From the NCBI RefSeq assembly GCF_003173335.1, contig NZ_QGMZ01000041.1, forward strand, positions 1 to 55,522: a stretch of DNA of 55,522 nt, in the 5' to 3' direction. The translations under genes and the position numbers were made by a program. Source of the stretch: Methanospirillum stamsii. Lineage in GTDB: Archaea; Halobacteriota; Methanomicrobia; Methanomicrobiales; Methanospirillaceae. Under the pieces are notes generated by a model that was not told the origin of the DNA, did no database searches, and saw nothing but the letters and a program-made list of their open reading frames with translations. Shown here piece by piece: positions 17,780 to 25,906 of this stretch (position 1 is its first letter; the number at the start of each line of letters is the position of its first letter).

Positions 17780-18490
17780 ATGACCGCATCTGCGATGAGA
17801 ATTCCGCTCCGGTACCTGGTTCTGCATACCGACCGTCCGGTTACGGAGACCGGAACAAATCTCCGGGGATATATCGGGAACAAGTTTCCTGAATACCCCC
17901 TTTTACATCATCATCTGGATTCACCAATGCTCACTTATCCAAAAGTTCAGTACAAGGTTCTGGGTGGTACCCCGTCAATACTCGGAATCGAAGAAGGTGC
18001 CAAGGTAATTGGGGAGATTGCCGATGGTATTGATGAACTTGAATTTCGAACCGGAAGGTATTGTGTGGTCCAGAAAGTCTCATATGATCAGAAGATTCCC
18101 GTTATGTCGGTAGAAAATCCCATCAAGTACCGGTTTGTTTCTCCCTGGATGGCTTTGAATGAGGATAATTACCGGAAGTTTCGTGAATTATCTGACTGGA
18201 AAGATAAGAAGATGTTTTTGAATCGTATTCTTATCGGGAATATTCTGAGCATGGCAAAAGGACTTGGCATTGTAATTGAAGAGAGGCTTTCTGTCCGGAC
18301 GATGCTTGAACAGGTTCCCATCAGATACAAGGGCGTTGATATGACCGGTTTTTCCGGGTCATTTATGGTAAATTTTCAGATGCCTGAGTATATCGGGATT
18401 GGAAAGGGTGTTTCACAGGGATTTGGTACTATCCGGAGAGTGAATCCGGGATCTGATATCCGGAATGAAGAGATTGGGGGTCTGAATTGA
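17780..18490 (+). CDS. cas6: Cas6 family crRNA-processing endoribonuclease
   Basis: A 236-residue protein. The N-terminal half matches the Cas6 N-terminal domain (LRGYIGNKFPEYPLLHHHL, LTYPKVQYKVLGG, SILGIEEGAKVI) and the C-terminus carries the RAMP glycine loop GIGKGVSQGFGTI. Cas6 cuts pre-crRNA within each repeat to leave the 8-base handle seen at the end of the repeats. The histidines in PLLHHHL are candidate catalytic residues. It is the last gene of the csm operon; ATGs at 17780 and 17795 are both possible. The array 2 leader starts 45 bases after its stop. Confidence 0.85.
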   Translation: MTASAMRIPLRYLVLHTDRPVTETGTNLRGYIGNKFPEYPLLHHHLDSPMLTYPKVQYKVLGGTPSILGIEEGAKVIGEIADGIDELEFRTGRYCVVQKVSYDQKIPVMSVENPIKYRFVSPWMALNEDNYRKFRELSDWKDKKMFLNRILIGNILSMAKGLGIVIEERLSVRTMLEQVPIRYKGVDMTGFSGSFMVNFQMPEYIGIGKGVSQGFGTIRRVNPGSDIRNEEIGGLN

Positions 18491-18535
18491 ATGGTGGTTC
18501 TGAAAATACGAGTTCCGGGTTCGAATTTAGAAAAG

Positions 18536-18663
18536 GAATGATTATATAATTTTGCGACGAGGTTATAAAGGAGGTACGGAAACCCCCCTCGTCGATCTGA
18601 TAAAGGTATCGGAAAGATGGGGTTAGGTGTGCTTCGTTTGTCAAAAGGGCGAAATTTTTGGCC
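18536..18663 (+). promoter_or_regulatory. CRISPR array 2 leader
   Basis: The gap-free counterpart of 7384-7511. It has a better TATA box, TTATATAA (18542-18549), and a perfect 8-base inverted repeat CGACGAGG (18555-18562) and CCTCGTCG (18587-18594), with a purine-rich GGAGGTACGG between the arms. The promoter would start transcription near 18570-18575, inside the dyad. Confidence 0.8.
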
Positions 18664-19735
18664 CTTGCATAAGGGTTCCACAAAAAACAAGGACTGCAAC
18701 TTATTGATTTAAGGATAATTTGTATTGTTAATGGTTAACTTGCATAAGGGTTCCACAAAAAACAAGGACTGCAACCACGAGTAACATGTGAATCACTCAC
18801 TGGAATGGGAGTACTTGCATAAGGGTTCCACAAAAAACAAGGACTGCAACACGTAGACCTCGTGGCGATCTACCTTTTGGTTTTGTCTTGCATAAGGGTT
18901 CCACAAAAAACAAGGACTGCAACTTATATTATGCATGATTATTGTCAAATGGGTGATTATCTTGCATAAGGGTTCCACAAAAAACAAGGACTGCAACACT
19001 TTAACGGCTTCAGTGATTACCTTAGGAGCTACATTCTTGCATAAGGGTTCCACAAAAAACAAGGACTGCAACCATTTCTCACCTGAGCGACTATCTCATC
19101 ATATTCGATCTTGCATAAGGGTTCCACAAAAAACAAGGACTGCAACAAGACGATATCATGACCGATTATTTCGAAGTAAATATCTTGCATAAGGGTTCCA
19201 CAAAAAACAAGGACTGCAACTAATGGTAAATTAATAATCAGAGGTGGCTATCCATTCTTGCATAAGGGTTCCACAAAAAACAAGGACTGCAACATATGTT
19301 TACCCATACGGGTTAACGCTGTAGGTCTGTCTTGCATAAGGGTTCCACAAAAAACAAGGACTGCAACCCAAAAGGTGTTCAGAGATCATTAAATGAGTTT
19401 AAAGACTTGCATAAGGGTTCCACAAAAAACAAGGACTGCAACCCCATAACAAGCCGGGCACTATCCTTATCGTTGCCATACACTTGCATAAGGGTTCCAC
19501 AAAAAACAAGGACTGCAACAATATCGTTGTTAATACAATAGAATTTTTAGTTCATCTTGCATAAGGGTTCCACAAAAAACAAGGACTGCAACTAATGTAT
19601 AGTGTTCCTGATAACTAGACATTTTTTCATCTTGCATAAGGGTTCCACAAAAAACAAGGACTGCAACTTCAACTTTGATTAAATTAGACATTTATTGTTC
19701 ACCTACTTGCATAAGGGTTCCAGGAAAACAAGGTT
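18664..19735 (+). CRISPR. CRISPR array 2: 15 repeats of 37 bases, 14 spacers
   Basis: Repeats start at 18664, 18739, 18814, 18887, 18961, 19036, 19110, 19184, 19257, 19331, 19406, 19483, 19556, 19631 and 19706. The unit equals that of array 1 except for C instead of T at position 18 (GGGTTCCACAAAA). Spacers are 36-40 bases, with no sharing with array 1 seen by eye. The last copy (19706-19735) decays after its first 17 bases, marking the leader-distal end. With the same leader and handle it is probably served by the same Cas1-Cas2 and Cas6. The orientation is plus, directly downstream of cas6. Confidence 0.97.
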
Positions 19736-19857
19736 ACTCACCAACGAAAACTCGGGATAATAAGTTTCTCTAAATCACTTGCATTCAGGATTCACATCAT
19801 CCACTTCTTTACCGGATGTTGACTTTACAAAAGAAGAAATAAAGAGACGGTCTCATT

Positions 19858-20082
19858 ATGTCAGACGAAAAAATTCAATCTCTCATCTCAACAGTATTAG
19901 AAAAATTAGAAAATAATACTGAAATGATAGAAATTTTGGATATTTCTGAAAAAGAATTTGATGAATTAATAAAAAAAGTCCTTGCAGATAAAAATATTCG
20001 TCGTTATGCCAGGATAAATCCACTTATGTATGAAATCAATAATAGTCTGGTATATTGGGATATAAGAAAAAGTCTATGGTAA
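19858..20082 (+). CDS. Small hypothetical protein (74 aa) downstream of array 2
   Basis: An acidic, helical small protein (KIQSLISTVLEKLENNTEMI, then EKEFDELIKKVL) ending in an aromatic tail (NNSLVYWDIRKSLW). The ATG follows an AAGAAGAAATAAAGAGA stretch. It is AT-rich like the unknown cassette at 8616-9671 and is on the same strand as the CRISPR block. No family is recognised. It could be a leftover of an accessory or toxin-antitoxin gene. Confidence 0.5.
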   Translation: MSDEKIQSLISTVLEKLENNTEMIEILDISEKEFDELIKKVLADKNIRRYARINPLMYEINNSLVYWDIRKSLW

Positions 20083-20098
20083 AAAAGCTGTACGATTA

Positions 20099-20119
20099 AC
20101 GAAAAGTAAGCGTTTTCGT
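20099..20119 (+). terminator. Hairpin after the 74-aa gene
   Basis: ACGAAAA, a 7-base loop, and TTTTCGT form a 7-base stem shortly after the stop at 20080-20082, in an AT-rich context. It is a plausible transcript end or RNA stabiliser for the right edge of the CRISPR block. Confidence 0.35.
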
Positions 20120-20642
20120 GATTGAATCTCATTCAATTTTCCTGATTAAAAATGCATAAGAGGATCGATAATCCCCCATCCAATAATTCGGAGTTTATTC
20201 ACCCTTTGTGAACTTGAGTGCTTTAAAGAAGGTTTTTCACTCCCCTCAAAAATTTCTACTTTTACAATAAGACAAACCTTGACCGAAAAAACCGTCCATA
20301 CTACCAAGGGTGAAAATCTATCTCTCAAAAAAAGTTTAGATGAGAGAACTATCTCTCGATATACTCATTTTAAATATTTATACGCCTAACATTACTATTA
20401 CGAAGATTGTTTTCCTTTGATACGAAAAAATATCGGGAAGACAATCTCACCTAATTTTAGTAGATTAATTGCTACTGAGTTGAATTTTTAAAATTTTACC
20501 CACCTAATTGCAATATCTTTTTTAGCGTATTATTTCATCTCTCATAACTCTTTTTCAATACATTATCCCGGGATATCAAAAATATTCCCGGAAAAGGTAT
20601 TCAAATTGATATATTGCAATTTTCGGGCCGAGTGGTGATACC
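20120..20642. other. AT-rich spacer, nothing recognisable
   Basis: No coding frame with sensible composition was seen on either strand. A frame on the minus strand (20146-20328) begins in the spacer without a ribosome site and resembles no family. No repeats, tRNA or conserved hairpins were found. TATA-like runs just upstream of 20643 probably serve the next gene. Confidence 0.4.
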
Positions 20643-21287
20643 ATGATAAATAACGAATCAAAGAAAGTCACTTGTGCAATATGTGGAACAATGAATCAGC
20701 AAAATATCATTATTATCCCTGAAACCCGGCATTATGTCTATCCGGGTCTTGAATCAATATCAGCAATTCAAAATGCCCTGTTATGCCATATACAAGAATG
20801 TTCAGTTTGTGGATATTGTGCCCCTGACCTCTCCGAGGCTGATAAATTAATGGAAACAATTGTCCGGTCTGACCAGTATCGACTGATATCACAGGATAAG
20901 ACTATGCCGGAAATAGCCCGCAGATATATGGCATATGCATACTGTATCGAAAAACAATCATCATATCATGATGCCTTATTTGCATCAATAACTGCATCAA
21001 GAATTTGTGATGCTATAAATGAGCATCTTTCCGGAAGTACCTGTCGAAAAATGGCTATCAGGTATTTACTGTTATGTAAAGACAATGGAGATATTATCTG
21101 GAAAAAACCCGGTCATTTTGAACTAATACTGGCGGATCTTTATCGAAGAACTGCAAGTTTTGAGGAAGCAGAAATAACTGTGAAAAAAGGACTTACAAAA
21201 GCAACCGATCCTGATTTATTAATATTATTACATGATACAAAATCACGTATCTCTCGTTGGGACACGTTGTATTATCCATTGGGGTAG
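20643..21287 (+). CDS. DUF2225-like zinc-ribbon protein with TPR-like helices
   Basis: Residues 9-62 carry two Cys pairs (CAICG near 10-14 and CSVCGYC near 55-61), which would bind zinc. The C-terminal part is helical and TPR-like (ARRYMAYAYCIEKQSSYHDA, LADLYRRTASFEEAEITVKK). This is the DUF2225 layout, whose function is unknown. The start ATG at 20643 follows GAGTGGTGATACC. It is monocistronic, and the AT-rich flanks on both sides contain no partner gene. Confidence 0.7.
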   Translation: MINNESKKVTCAICGTMNQQNIIIIPETRHYVYPGLESISAIQNALLCHIQECSVCGYCAPDLSEADKLMETIVRSDQYRLISQDKTMPEIARRYMAYAYCIEKQSSYHDALFASITASRICDAINEHLSGSTCRKMAIRYLLLCKDNGDIIWKKPGHFELILADLYRRTASFEEAEITVKKGLTKATDPDLLILLHDTKSRISRWDTLYYPLG

Positions 21288-21813
21288 GACAAGTCTGAAT
21301 TCCCTTTTTTTTAATATTAAGGTCCGGGGTATCAGTATTGTATTATAACTCTCCTGTCCGGACATACTGAAAAAATCTCACCTTAATTGGAGATATAAAA
21401 AACTGCTTCCCTCCTATCAATCATTAATTATCGGTGGTTTGCTTATTCCGGTGAAATATTGTAATGGTCTTACTTACAAGAAACGTATAATGCATTCTTA
21501 GTCCTCTCTTTAATATTTCCGGATTTTTTGAAATAAAGCGCTAAATTTCAGTTCAGTGATGATGAAAGAGGTTTATTTACCCGGATTATGAGAAGAGTAA
21601 ATTGTCCGGTTCAATAAACCTGCAGGTTCAGAAGAAATTTAAGAGATAATGCAAATTGAATGGAATTTTATAAAATTTATACATGTAAGTCCTAAAACGC
21701 AATATCCGGAGGGAAGTAAAAGGTTCAGTTTACAATTTTAAAATATCTGCCCCTCTTGGAAGATAGAATAAACTCCCCTGGGTTATCTGGCCGGACGGCT
21801 GGAATGCCGGGGT
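21288..21813. other. Intergenic stretch, nothing recognisable
   Basis: About 525 bases with no supported gene. The bases after the DUF2225-like gene start with a T-rich run (about 21303-21314) that may end its transcript. Several TCCGGA sites occur by chance in this genome style. No repeat family or RNA gene was seen. Confidence 0.4.
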
Positions 21814-21990
21814 TTATATGATACAATCAATTATTTCGTGTGCTCGTTCAGTCTGCCCTTTCTTATAGAATTTTTTGGCATTCTGAATCCATGCGTTTAA
21901 CTCGGCACACCGGGCATCATTCGTTCCCTCATATGTTTTAGCAATCTCAGTTGCCTTTTTTATTTTATCTTTAAATTTTATCTCACTCAT
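21814..21990 (-). CDS. Small helical hypothetical protein (58 aa)
   Basis: Reading the minus strand from the ATG at 21990 gives MSEIKFKDKIKKATEIAKTY and then GTNDARCAELNAWIQNAKKF, YKKGQTERAHEIIDCII and a stop at 21814-21816. The composition is charged, helical and TPR-like, and the codon use matches neighbouring genes better than the surrounding non-coding bases. No family is named. The nearest upstream gene on the same strand is the TetR gene (22209), with about 220 bases between them, so it is probably transcribed alone. Confidence 0.6.
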   Translation of the reverse strand: MSEIKFKDKIKKATEIAKTYEGTNDARCAELNAWIQNAKKFYKKGQTERAHEIIDCII

Positions 21991-22208
21991 GTATACTATT
22001 ACACATTATCTCTACTCCTAAAGAAAACCTTCTAAAAAAGGCTATATTTTTAAATTTTTTTCATAATTCCTGTGAATAAAAAGTTGTATGATTGCCATAA
22101 TGGTAATCTTTAAGAGGGTTACACGGTAGGCTCGCAGATATGGGTATTATACAGAACAGAGAATATTCCGGATTAATTCTGAAATCCGGTCTCATTATCG
22201 TTTACAGA

Positions 22209-22844
22209 TCATTGGTTATTACACGAAATTGCCGGAGTGATAAAACGAAAAAATTCATGGGTAAACTGCTCAAAGGTAAACCCCTCTGCCTCGATTACCA
22301 GTTTCCATTTCTCTTCCATTGATAAGATGTTCATAAAGGAGATCATGAGGTACATTGAGGTTAGGAATGGGTCAATATCAGACCGGATTGTTCCGTCATT
22401 CATTCCCGCCTGTATTGCATCCCGCAGAATCTGGCGACAGGTGCCATATCCTTGTCCAATCTCTGCAGTACATGGATTTTCTTTTGAAAACCTTTCAGAG
22501 CCGTAAAAGTGAATCATTCGAAGATAGTCCGGATGTTCCTTCGAAAATTGGTAATACGCCTGGCCCATGAGCGTAACTTTTTCAATTCCCAATACGTCTT
22601 TTTCCATGCATTCCGAATATTTTTCTTTCAGGATTTCAATGCCCCGGAGGACGATGCTGGCATATAAGGCCTCCTTATTTTTAAAATACAAGTACAATGT
22701 GGCTTTATTCAGTTCCACCTCCTGTGCTATCTCATCCATCGAGACTGCTTCATAGTTTCGGGAAAAAAACAGACGTTCGGCTGCATCAAGTATCTCTGTC
22801 CTTCTTTTCTCTTTCTCCCGCTGTCTTCTCTCCGATATCCCCAT
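22209..22844 (-). CDS. TetR family transcriptional regulator
   Basis: The N-terminal 60 residues form the TetR helix-turn-helix (RRTEILDAAERLFFSRNYEA, MDEIAQEVELNKATLYLYFK). The C-terminal 140 residues are the ligand-binding helical domain (MIHFYGSERFSKE, LTSMYLMISFMNIL). It starts 5 bases after the stop of the NUDIX gene and is the last gene of the minus-strand operon EFR1-nudC-tetR, so it probably represses that operon in response to an unknown ligand. The length of 211 aa is normal. Confidence 0.9.
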   Translation of the reverse strand: MGISERRQREKEKRRTEILDAAERLFFSRNYEAVSMDEIAQEVELNKATLYLYFKNKEALYASIVLRGIEILKEKYSECMEKDVLGIEKVTLMGQAYYQFSKEHPDYLRMIHFYGSERFSKENPCTAEIGQGYGTCRQILRDAIQAGMNDGTIRSDIDPFLTSMYLMISFMNILSMEEKWKLVIEAEGFTFEQFTHEFFRFITPAISCNNQ

Positions 22845-22849
22845 ACCTG

Positions 22850-23692
22850 TTATACCTCTCTATTTATCCAGGCCTTAATCAGTGTATGGCTGATACTTGT
22901 TTTTTGTGGATAAGAGGGCAGATTATCACGGGAAAACCAGCCAGCCTCGATAATCTCCACGTCATCAATCCGGATTTCTCCTCCGGCATAATCTGCGACA
23001 AATCCGACCATGAGCGAATCAGGAAAAGGCCAGGGTTCACTTCCGAAGTAACGGATATTTTGGACTGAAATACCTACTTCCTCAAAAACTTCCCGGTGAA
23101 CAGTCTGTTCAAGGTTCTCACCCGGTTCATTGAATCCAGCAAGAATCGAAAAAAAGCCTGATGGAAACCGTGGGGAGCGGGCAAGCAGAATCTCCTCACC
23201 TTTTTTAATCAGGACGATGATTGCAGGAGATATCCGGGGATAAAAGATTCGGTTGCAGGCTCTACATATCCGGCCCCGTTCGGTTGTAAGCGGGTGGGTT
23301 TTTGCCCCGCATCTTCCACAAAAAGCAGTCGACCGGTCATTGTCAAGAATCCTGACCGCATACGAGGCAATTGCCATCTCGGTATCCGGAATCAGCCCGG
23401 AGAGTTCCCTTACCGGTGAAAGGTTCCAATCTCCGGGTAGAGGGGTATCTGAAGATAACTCTCCTGCATAGTAGATGATTTCGTCTCTGATCCCTAGGTA
23501 TACCGGTTCACCTGAAATCAGACCGGAGGGACGAGGATCTTCAATTATGACGGTTCCGGATCCTTCTTTCTTAAGATAAATCACTGAATTATCCCTGATC
23601 AGAATCCACCGTTTCTTTGATGCGGTTAGGTTATCCGGTTCAGGGTAGACCGGAAGGAGAGGCCTGACTGAATAGAACGGACTATGCTCCAT
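22850..23692 (-). CDS. nudC: NADH pyrophosphatase NudC-like NUDIX hydrolase
   Basis: The protein has a zinc ribbon (FCGRCGAKTH and CRACNRIFYPR), the NUDIX box in GFNEPGENLEQTVHREVFEE followed by VGI, and the NudC hallmark SEPWPFPDSLM. NudC hydrolyses NAD(H) to NMN(H) and AMP and can remove NAD caps from RNA. The start at 23692 (MEHSPFYSVRPLL) is preferred to the ATG at 23776, which would overlap the flavodoxin gene by 44 bases. It lies 40 bases after that gene, in an operon with TetR behind it. Confidence 0.88.
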   Translation of the reverse strand: MEHSPFYSVRPLLPVYPEPDNLTASKKRWILIRDNSVIYLKKEGSGTVIIEDPRPSGLISGEPVYLGIRDEIIYYAGELSSDTPLPGDWNLSPVRELSGLIPDTEMAIASYAVRILDNDRSTAFCGRCGAKTHPLTTERGRICRACNRIFYPRISPAIIVLIKKGEEILLARSPRFPSGFFSILAGFNEPGENLEQTVHREVFEEVGISVQNIRYFGSEPWPFPDSLMVGFVADYAGGEIRIDDVEIIEAGWFSRDNLPSYPQKTSISHTLIKAWINREV

Positions 23693-23732
23693 AGTAATGC
23701 TCAATATACTGGTGATGGTATCCTGAATTACT

Positions 23733-24557
23733 TCATCCCTTCCAGAGGTAGTACTCCGGCATCTTTGGTTCGGCATACAAGGTATGCAGTCTTAATGAAG
23801 CATCCTGTACTGGCCCTGGTTTCATGGTTCTTGCATGCTCCGGACAGGCTCTGATACAGGCACAGCAGGTGATACATTTTTCCAGTTCAATCTTTGCACT
23901 ATTTTTTGAATCAATCGCACCGGTCGGGCATATCTCTGCACAATGCCCACATGAGGTACATTTGTCATTGACGGCGATAAAATCAACAACCCATAATTTT
24001 GAATCCCCTCTATAGGGATATTCGCCAGGCACTTCGACCTCAGAAACCGGATTTTCTGATGAAACAGACTCAAGTTTTGAACGTATATTCCGGCCGAATT
24101 CCTTTGCATAATCCAGATCTTTGTTGTAAGGACGTCCTGCTGCGGTTGGCGTTTTTTCAGTTGAAAATGAATGTTCCCCGATAAAGGCTCCTCCGGCAAT
24201 GGGAATGCCTCCACATTGAAGAATGGTTTTTTTGAGTTCAAGTAAGGCATCTTCATAGGTCCGGTTGCCATACACAACCACACAGATCGCCGGATTATTC
24301 TGTAATTTCATCGCCTGTAGCCAGTCCATGATGAGTGCCGGGACTCGTCCCATATATACCGGAACCCCGATAACCAGTAATTCATCTTCTGATGTTTGCA
24401 ATGGTTCATTTCTTGCATCCGGTGATGTAATGTCGATCCATTCCGAGGTATCCGGTTCTATCCCTCGCTCAATACCCCTAAGAACCGCTTTTGTTGTCCC
24501 CGTTGGAGAGAAACAAACAAGTTTTGCATGTACCATTTTTCTCATTCCTTTTTGCAT
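23733..24557 (-). CDS. EFR1-type flavodoxin-ferredoxin fusion protein
   Basis: Residues 8-150 form a flavodoxin domain (CFSPTGTTKAVLRGIERG binds the FMN phosphate; VIGVPVYMGRVPAL). The C-terminal part has two 4Fe-4S motifs, CTSCGHCAEICP and CITCCACIRACP. Such fusions pass low-potential electrons between ferredoxin and flavin in anaerobes. The start could be at 24557 or at the inner ATGs (MRKMVHAK, MVHAK); the last gives the usual flavodoxin length. It is first in the operon with nudC and tetR; the pairing with NudC hints at a redox or NAD-balance role. Confidence 0.88.
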   Translation of the reverse strand: MQKGMRKMVHAKLVCFSPTGTTKAVLRGIERGIEPDTSEWIDITSPDARNEPLQTSEDELLVIGVPVYMGRVPALIMDWLQAMKLQNNPAICVVVYGNRTYEDALLELKKTILQCGGIPIAGGAFIGEHSFSTEKTPTAAGRPYNKDLDYAKEFGRNIRSKLESVSSENPVSEVEVPGEYPYRGDSKLWVVDFIAVNDKCTSCGHCAEICPTGAIDSKNSAKIELEKCITCCACIRACPEHARTMKPGPVQDASLRLHTLYAEPKMPEYYLWKG

Positions 24558-24660
24558 ATCTGTGCATCAATCCTGAATCCTCTGGTTTCAAGAGTTCAAA
24601 TACTCTTCATGAGAACTTTGAGTTCCTGGATTCTTTCTGGAAACACTTTCTTCATAATAT

Positions 24661-24696
24661 TATAACTATGGGTTATCATATAACTATTGGTTACTT
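24661..24696. repeat. Two tandem 18-base direct repeats upstream of the flavodoxin operon
   Basis: TATAACTATGGGTTATCA (24661-24678) is followed directly by TATAACTATTGGTTACTT (24679-24696), matching at 14 of 18 positions. They lie about 100 bases upstream of the flavodoxin-ferredoxin start and could be TetR operators or promoter elements. The rest of 24558-24847 shows no gene. Confidence 0.35.
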
Positions 24697-24847
24697 TATG
24701 AATGAGGATACGTTTTTGGGGAGTAAAGAAACCCGAGTCCAGATGATGTATTGTTCGATTATGAGGAAATATCCGGGAGCATCCATGGGTTTTGTTTCAG
24801 GGAGTAATTATTACCCGGAGAAGGGATATTGTATAACAAAAAAAGGA

Positions 24848-25255
24848 TCAGGGGATTCTAAAGAACTGGTCGATTGCGACACTAATCGGTTCTTTATCGT
24901 CAAGATAGGTAAGTTCAATCTCATCCGGTCCGATGATTCTTCCGGTTGAGTACCCGTTATTCTCCTCTGTAATGGAAAGCTGGGTTCCGTCCGCACTTAT
25001 GATTCCCGCAATCTCCCGCGTTACATCTGTGCCGGTATCGGCAAACCTGGTATGACCAATAATAATCCGGTCTTTCTGTTCGGTTATGTTCAGGAAGAAA
25101 AACCCGGTTTCCTGTTCGTTAAATCCCGTATCACCATTATACTCGGAGTATGGTCCGGTCCAGTTACCAACAAGATCGGGAATATCAGCCATTACCATAC
25201 CTGCCATACTTACTATGGCTATTATAACCAAAAATCCGGTTACCAGAGTTTTCAT
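24848..25255 (-). CDS. Small secreted hypothetical protein
   Basis: From the ATG at 25255 the protein opens with a signal peptide (MKTLVTGFLVIIAIVSMAGM, then VMADIPDLVG), giving a mature beta-rich domain of about 110 residues (NWTGPYSEYNGDTGF, FFFLNITEQKDRIIIGHTRF, IAGIISADGTQLSITEENN). An upstream in-frame ATG at 25297 would put 14 residues before the signal peptide and is less likely. NWTGPY and GTQLSI resemble lipocalin-like secreted proteins, with no clear family. The direction opposes the erythromycin-esterase fragment. Confidence 0.7.
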   Translation of the reverse strand: MKTLVTGFLVIIAIVSMAGMVMADIPDLVGNWTGPYSEYNGDTGFNEQETGFFFLNITEQKDRIIIGHTRFADTGTDVTREIAGIISADGTQLSITEENNGYSTGRIIGPDEIELTYLDDKEPISVAIDQFFRIP

Positions 25256-25356
25256 ATAAAATGATCTCTTCACCAGGTAATAATCTTTAGCCATCATTCC
25301 TGACCTGGATTGTCGGTGGTCAAAACCGGTATACCGTTAGAGATACCAATGAATGT

Positions 25357-25695
25357 ATGGTGGATGAACCTGAATCAGATAATCCCTGTAAAATTCTCCG
25401 GGAATGGGTGAAACAAGAGGGATTTGGGTTTTCACCAGATGAAGAGGGTTCATTTCATTTAGCAATAGACCGGATTATTCACTCCTGCAGCCCGTCCCTT
25501 CAGGTACTCGGACTTGGAGAACCCTTTCATGGAGGAAGGGATATTCTGAAATTTCGAAACCTCCTATTTTTCTATCTGGTTGAGAGACATGGGTTCCGGT
25601 CAATAGCCATTGAAAGCAGTTTTTCTCGTGGACTAAAGGTCCAGGAATACATGAGTGGTCAGGTAAAATCCGGGATATTTTCCGTTTACAGGTGA
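25357..25695 (+). pseudogene. N-terminal fragment of an erythromycin esterase family protein
   Basis: The 112 residues match the N-terminus of the Ere/succinoglycan-biosynthesis esterase family: LQVLGLGEPFHGGRDILKFR, with the catalytic-type His in GEPFHG, then LVERHGFRSIAIESSFSRG. The family is about 400 residues, and here the frame stops just after QEYMSGQVKSG. The following bases (25696-25890) show no continuation in any frame, so the gene has been cut short by deletion. It probably yields no active enzyme. Confidence 0.7.
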
Positions 25696-25906
25696 AAGTA
25701 TCAGAGAATATGATTGGCTGGTCTTTTTTCCTAATCTTATCGCCTGATAATCTAAAAACCATTGTTATCTGATGAACCTGGTTTATCAATTTCAGGATTT
25801 ATTGCTTGCTTTTAGAAGGTTATTCTCTCTGCAATACATACCTGAAGAGTGTCACTATTGCCTACAAATCATTATAATTAAATAGTATTATTTGAGAGTT
25901 TTTGAT

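Noticed and set aside
18376-19541. Frames on both strands across array 2
   Set aside because: Same reason: repeated peptide words (such as HKGSTKNKDCN) come from the 37-base repeat and spacing, with no ribosome site.
20146-20328. Minus-strand frame of 60 codons
   Set aside because: No ribosome site, no homology-like pattern, AT-rich spacer.
22140-23471. Plus-strand frames over the TetR and NudC genes
   Set aside because: Antisense shadows; the minus-strand genes carry clear domains.
24491-24949. Plus-strand frame of 152 codons over the flavodoxin promoter and the secreted protein end
   Set aside because: It overlaps a signal-peptide gene on the minus strand and the promoter region, and shows no domain.
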